Of a stretch of DNA of 6,332 nucleotides, positions 4,908 to 6,332 are shown piece after piece. Each line of letters starts with the position of its first letter. Position 1 is the stretch's first letter. The notes beneath the pieces are model-generated. The model saw nothing but the letters and a program-made list of their open reading frames with translations, searched no databases and was not told where the DNA came from. Made by a program: the position numbers and the translations under genes. This stretch comes from Candidatus Microgenomatus auricola (lineage in GTDB: Bacteria; Patescibacteriota; Patescibacteriia; UBA9570; XYC2-FULL-38-9). Location: positions 1 through 6,332 of the forward strand of contig SBBP01000118.1 of NCBI GenBank assembly GCA_005239655.1, read 5' to 3'.

Positions 4908-5153
4908 ATGCCTGTGGTCCTCCGCGTACGTGTCCAGGCGATCTCACCGGATCGCCTCTCATTGACTCTCCCCTCCGGAGAGCAGATTGTGGTCCCGCGC
5001 ACGGCCAAAGACAACATCGATCAACTCGCGCCCGGCGATGAACTGGTGATGACAATTACGCAGTCCACAGATGTGCTTAACGAACTTCTGATGAGCGACC
5101 ATGGTAACGAACACAACGTCAACACCAAACACAACGAAACCGCAGCGGGATGA
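4908..5153 (+). CDS. Small unknown protein, possible compact beta-barrel
   Basis: 81 residues, ATG one base after the hsp20 TAG and stop TGA at 5151-5153. I do not recognise a family. Residues 1-60 look like a small beta-rich domain with alternating hydrophobic residues (VVLRVRVQAI, RLSLTLPSGEQIVVP, ELVMTITQ) and a short helix DVLNELLM, which would suit an OB- or SH3-like barrel. The last 19 residues (63-81) are polar and rich in His, Asn and Thr, and look disordered. There is no signal peptide or membrane segment, so it is probably cytoplasmic. Its last 53 bases overlap the VanW-family gene in another frame, so it may be translationally coupled to both neighbours. That it is a real gene rests on its tight operon fit and its beta-strand pattern. 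The function is unknown. Confidence 0.65.
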   Translation: MPVVLRVRVQAISPDRLSLTLPSGEQIVVPRTAKDNIDQLAPGDELVMTITQSTDVLNELLMSDHGNEHNVNTKHNETAAG

Positions 5154-6332
5154 TCATCGCTCCATCGGCCGCACGGTCGCTGTGTGCGCGGTGAGTCTCT
5201 GTTGCGGAATTCTTGTGATGCTTGCGTGCAGTCTGGCTGCGTATGCTTATTTTTTGCAACAATACGAATTTCGATTTTATCCTGGTGTGCATCTGGGTAC
5301 GCTCGATATATCGGGATTGACGTATCTTGCGGCACTCGACCAGGTTCAAGAGCGCGTGGATACCCTCAACGCTGAGGGGCTGATTGTACAGTATGATGCT
5401 GTTGACAATGCGAGTGTGCAGGTGACGCCGGTCGTTGTCCCCATCGATTCCGGCGATAGCGAACGTGAACTCTATGCGGTGGATTACGAAGCCAGTTTGA
5501 AAGAGGCCTATGCCATCGGACGCACAGGGAATCAATTCGACAGTATGCGGCAGCAGTGGTGGGCATGGCGATATCAGCGAGAAATTCAACCCAACTACCG
5601 CGTGAACGAAGAAGCGGTCGAATCATTTTTACGCGAAACGTTTTCCCAATACGAAACGCCGGCAACGAATGCAGACATCGACATCACGGTGGATGGCGAG
5701 GTGGATGTGACGCGTGAAGCTCTGGGCTCCGTCTTTGACTATGACGCCATGACACAACTGGTGAAGAATTCTGTGCGCTTACTGAACACCGATATCATTC
5801 ACGTTGAAACGCAAGTCGATTTTCCTGTCGTGTCGCGATCCGATATCGAGGCTGACCGTGCATTGATTGTCGAGTACTTGACGATGGCGCCGATCACATT
5901 GACATGGGAGGACAAGCAGTGGAGTTTTGATCGCGCTACACTCGGCGAGTGGCTCTCGTATCGCGCTGGCGCATTGGCCATTGATCCCAACGCCTTGGAC
6001 CAATCGCTTCAGGACGCACACACCGTGATCGATACCGATGTACACGAAGCACGATGGGTGGTTGATAAAAATGAAGGTGGTGCGTTGATTGGCATTCATG
6101 AAATGCAGGCAGCAGTCACTGGACGCACTATTGATGTGGCACAAACAGCGAAAGATGTTTTTGCTGCGCTTGAAGAGGGTCGTGCGCAACCAACCGTTGC
6201 ACTTGCGGTGCGGACGGTCGAGCCCACCTACACTCCGACTTCGGTCAATGAACTCGGCATTCGTGATTTGCTCGGCACAGGGCATTCGAACATGGGAGGT
6301 AGCCCATACAACCGCCGAATAAATATCTCTCG
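5101..6332 (+). CDS. VanW-family membrane-anchored cell-wall protein, N-terminal 410 residues (C-terminus off the right edge)
   Basis: Open from the ATG at 5101 to the window edge. Residues 1-24 are a short polar tail with Arg20 and Arg24; about 26-52 form one membrane helix (AVCAVSLCCGILVMLACSL...); the rest should be outside the cell. YPGVHLGTLDISGLTYLAALDQ (60-81) matches the start of YoaR/VanW proteins (PGV..G..v.G.t...A). AYAIGRTGN (136-144) and YRVNEEAVESFL (166-177) fit the YoaR-like putative peptidoglycan-binding domains, of which two appear present (about 85-240 and 245-370). The segment from about 383, ending LLGTGHSNMGGSPYNRRINIS, is the beginning of the VanW domain. VanW proteins are linked to cell-wall assembly and vancomycin-resistance clusters, but their reaction is unknown. 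The first 53 bases overlap the preceding gene. Later starts (GTG at 5182, ATG at 5218) would remove the Arg residues and cut into the membrane helix, so 5101 is preferred. Confidence 0.88.
   Translation, partial: MVTNTTSTPNTTKPQRDDHRSIGRTVAVCAVSLCCGILVMLACSLAAYAYFLQQYEFRFYPGVHLGTLDISGLTYLAALDQVQERVDTLNAEGLIVQYDAVDNASVQVTPVVVPIDSGDSERELYAVDYEASLKEAYAIGRTGNQFDSMRQQWWAWRYQREIQPNYRVNEEAVESFLRETFSQYETPATNADIDITVDGEVDVTREALGSVFDYDAMTQLVKNSVRLLNTDIIHVETQVDFPVVSRSDIEADRALIVEYLTMAPITLTWEDKQWSFDRATLGEWLSYRAGALAIDPNALDQSLQDAHTVIDTDVHEARWVVDKNEGGALIGIHEMQAAVTGRTIDVAQTAKDVFAALEEGRAQPTVALAVRTVEPTYTPTSVNELGIRDLLGTGHSNMGGSPYNRRINIS

Noticed and set aside
5119..6285. Minus-strand frames of 156, 99 and 168 residues at 5119-5589, 5366-5665 and 5779-6285
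   Set aside because: All are antisense to the VanW-family gene, which has a membrane helix and family motifs. The antisense proteins are rich in Arg, His and Cys without pattern.
1..6332. Recoding of TGA as glycine, as in some CPR lineages
   Set aside because: None of the long genes contains an in-frame TGA, and TGA ends the 81-residue gene at a sensible place, so a standard code is the simplest reading.

Overview
The window looks like chromosomal DNA of a bacterium with about 50% GC and a compact gene layout. A long repeat-rich secreted protein, a VanW-family membrane protein, a SpeD-like small protein and the lack of clear Shine-Dalgarno sites together suggest a Candidate Phyla Radiation (Patescibacteria) genome. 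That placement is inference from the style of the genes and is not proven. TGA and TAA serve as stops, so the genetic code appears standard.

Layout. Positions 1-2612 (minus strand) hold the first 870 codons of a very large secreted protein. It has a clear signal peptide and several families of internal beta-strand repeats, and it runs off the left edge. Positions 2613-2791 are a non-coding gap with two inverted repeats. Positions 2792-3646 (minus) encode a 284-residue protein with an N-terminal winged-helix DNA-binding domain and an unrecognised C-terminal part. Positions 3647-3783 are an AT-rich divergent promoter region with a perfect 23-bp palindrome. Positions 3784-4137 (plus) encode a 117-residue SpeD-like (S-adenosylmethionine decarboxylase fold) protein that appears to lack the Ser that would form the pyruvoyl cofactor. 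A tRNA-Glu(UUC) follows at 4197-4268 with its own good promoter. From 4346 a plus-strand operon runs off the right edge: an Hsp20 small heat-shock protein (4346-4906), a small conserved-looking 81-residue protein (4908-5153), and a VanW-family membrane-anchored protein (5101 onward, truncated).

How the parts may work together. The winged-helix protein probably controls its own transcription, because the palindrome covers its -35 box. It may also act on the divergent SpeD-like gene or on the downstream surface-protein gene. Three genes have -10 boxes so close to the ATG that their mRNAs should be leaderless or nearly so. The right-hand operon pairs a cytoplasmic chaperone with a cell-envelope protein, which suggests a stress or envelope link, but the sequence alone does not prove this.
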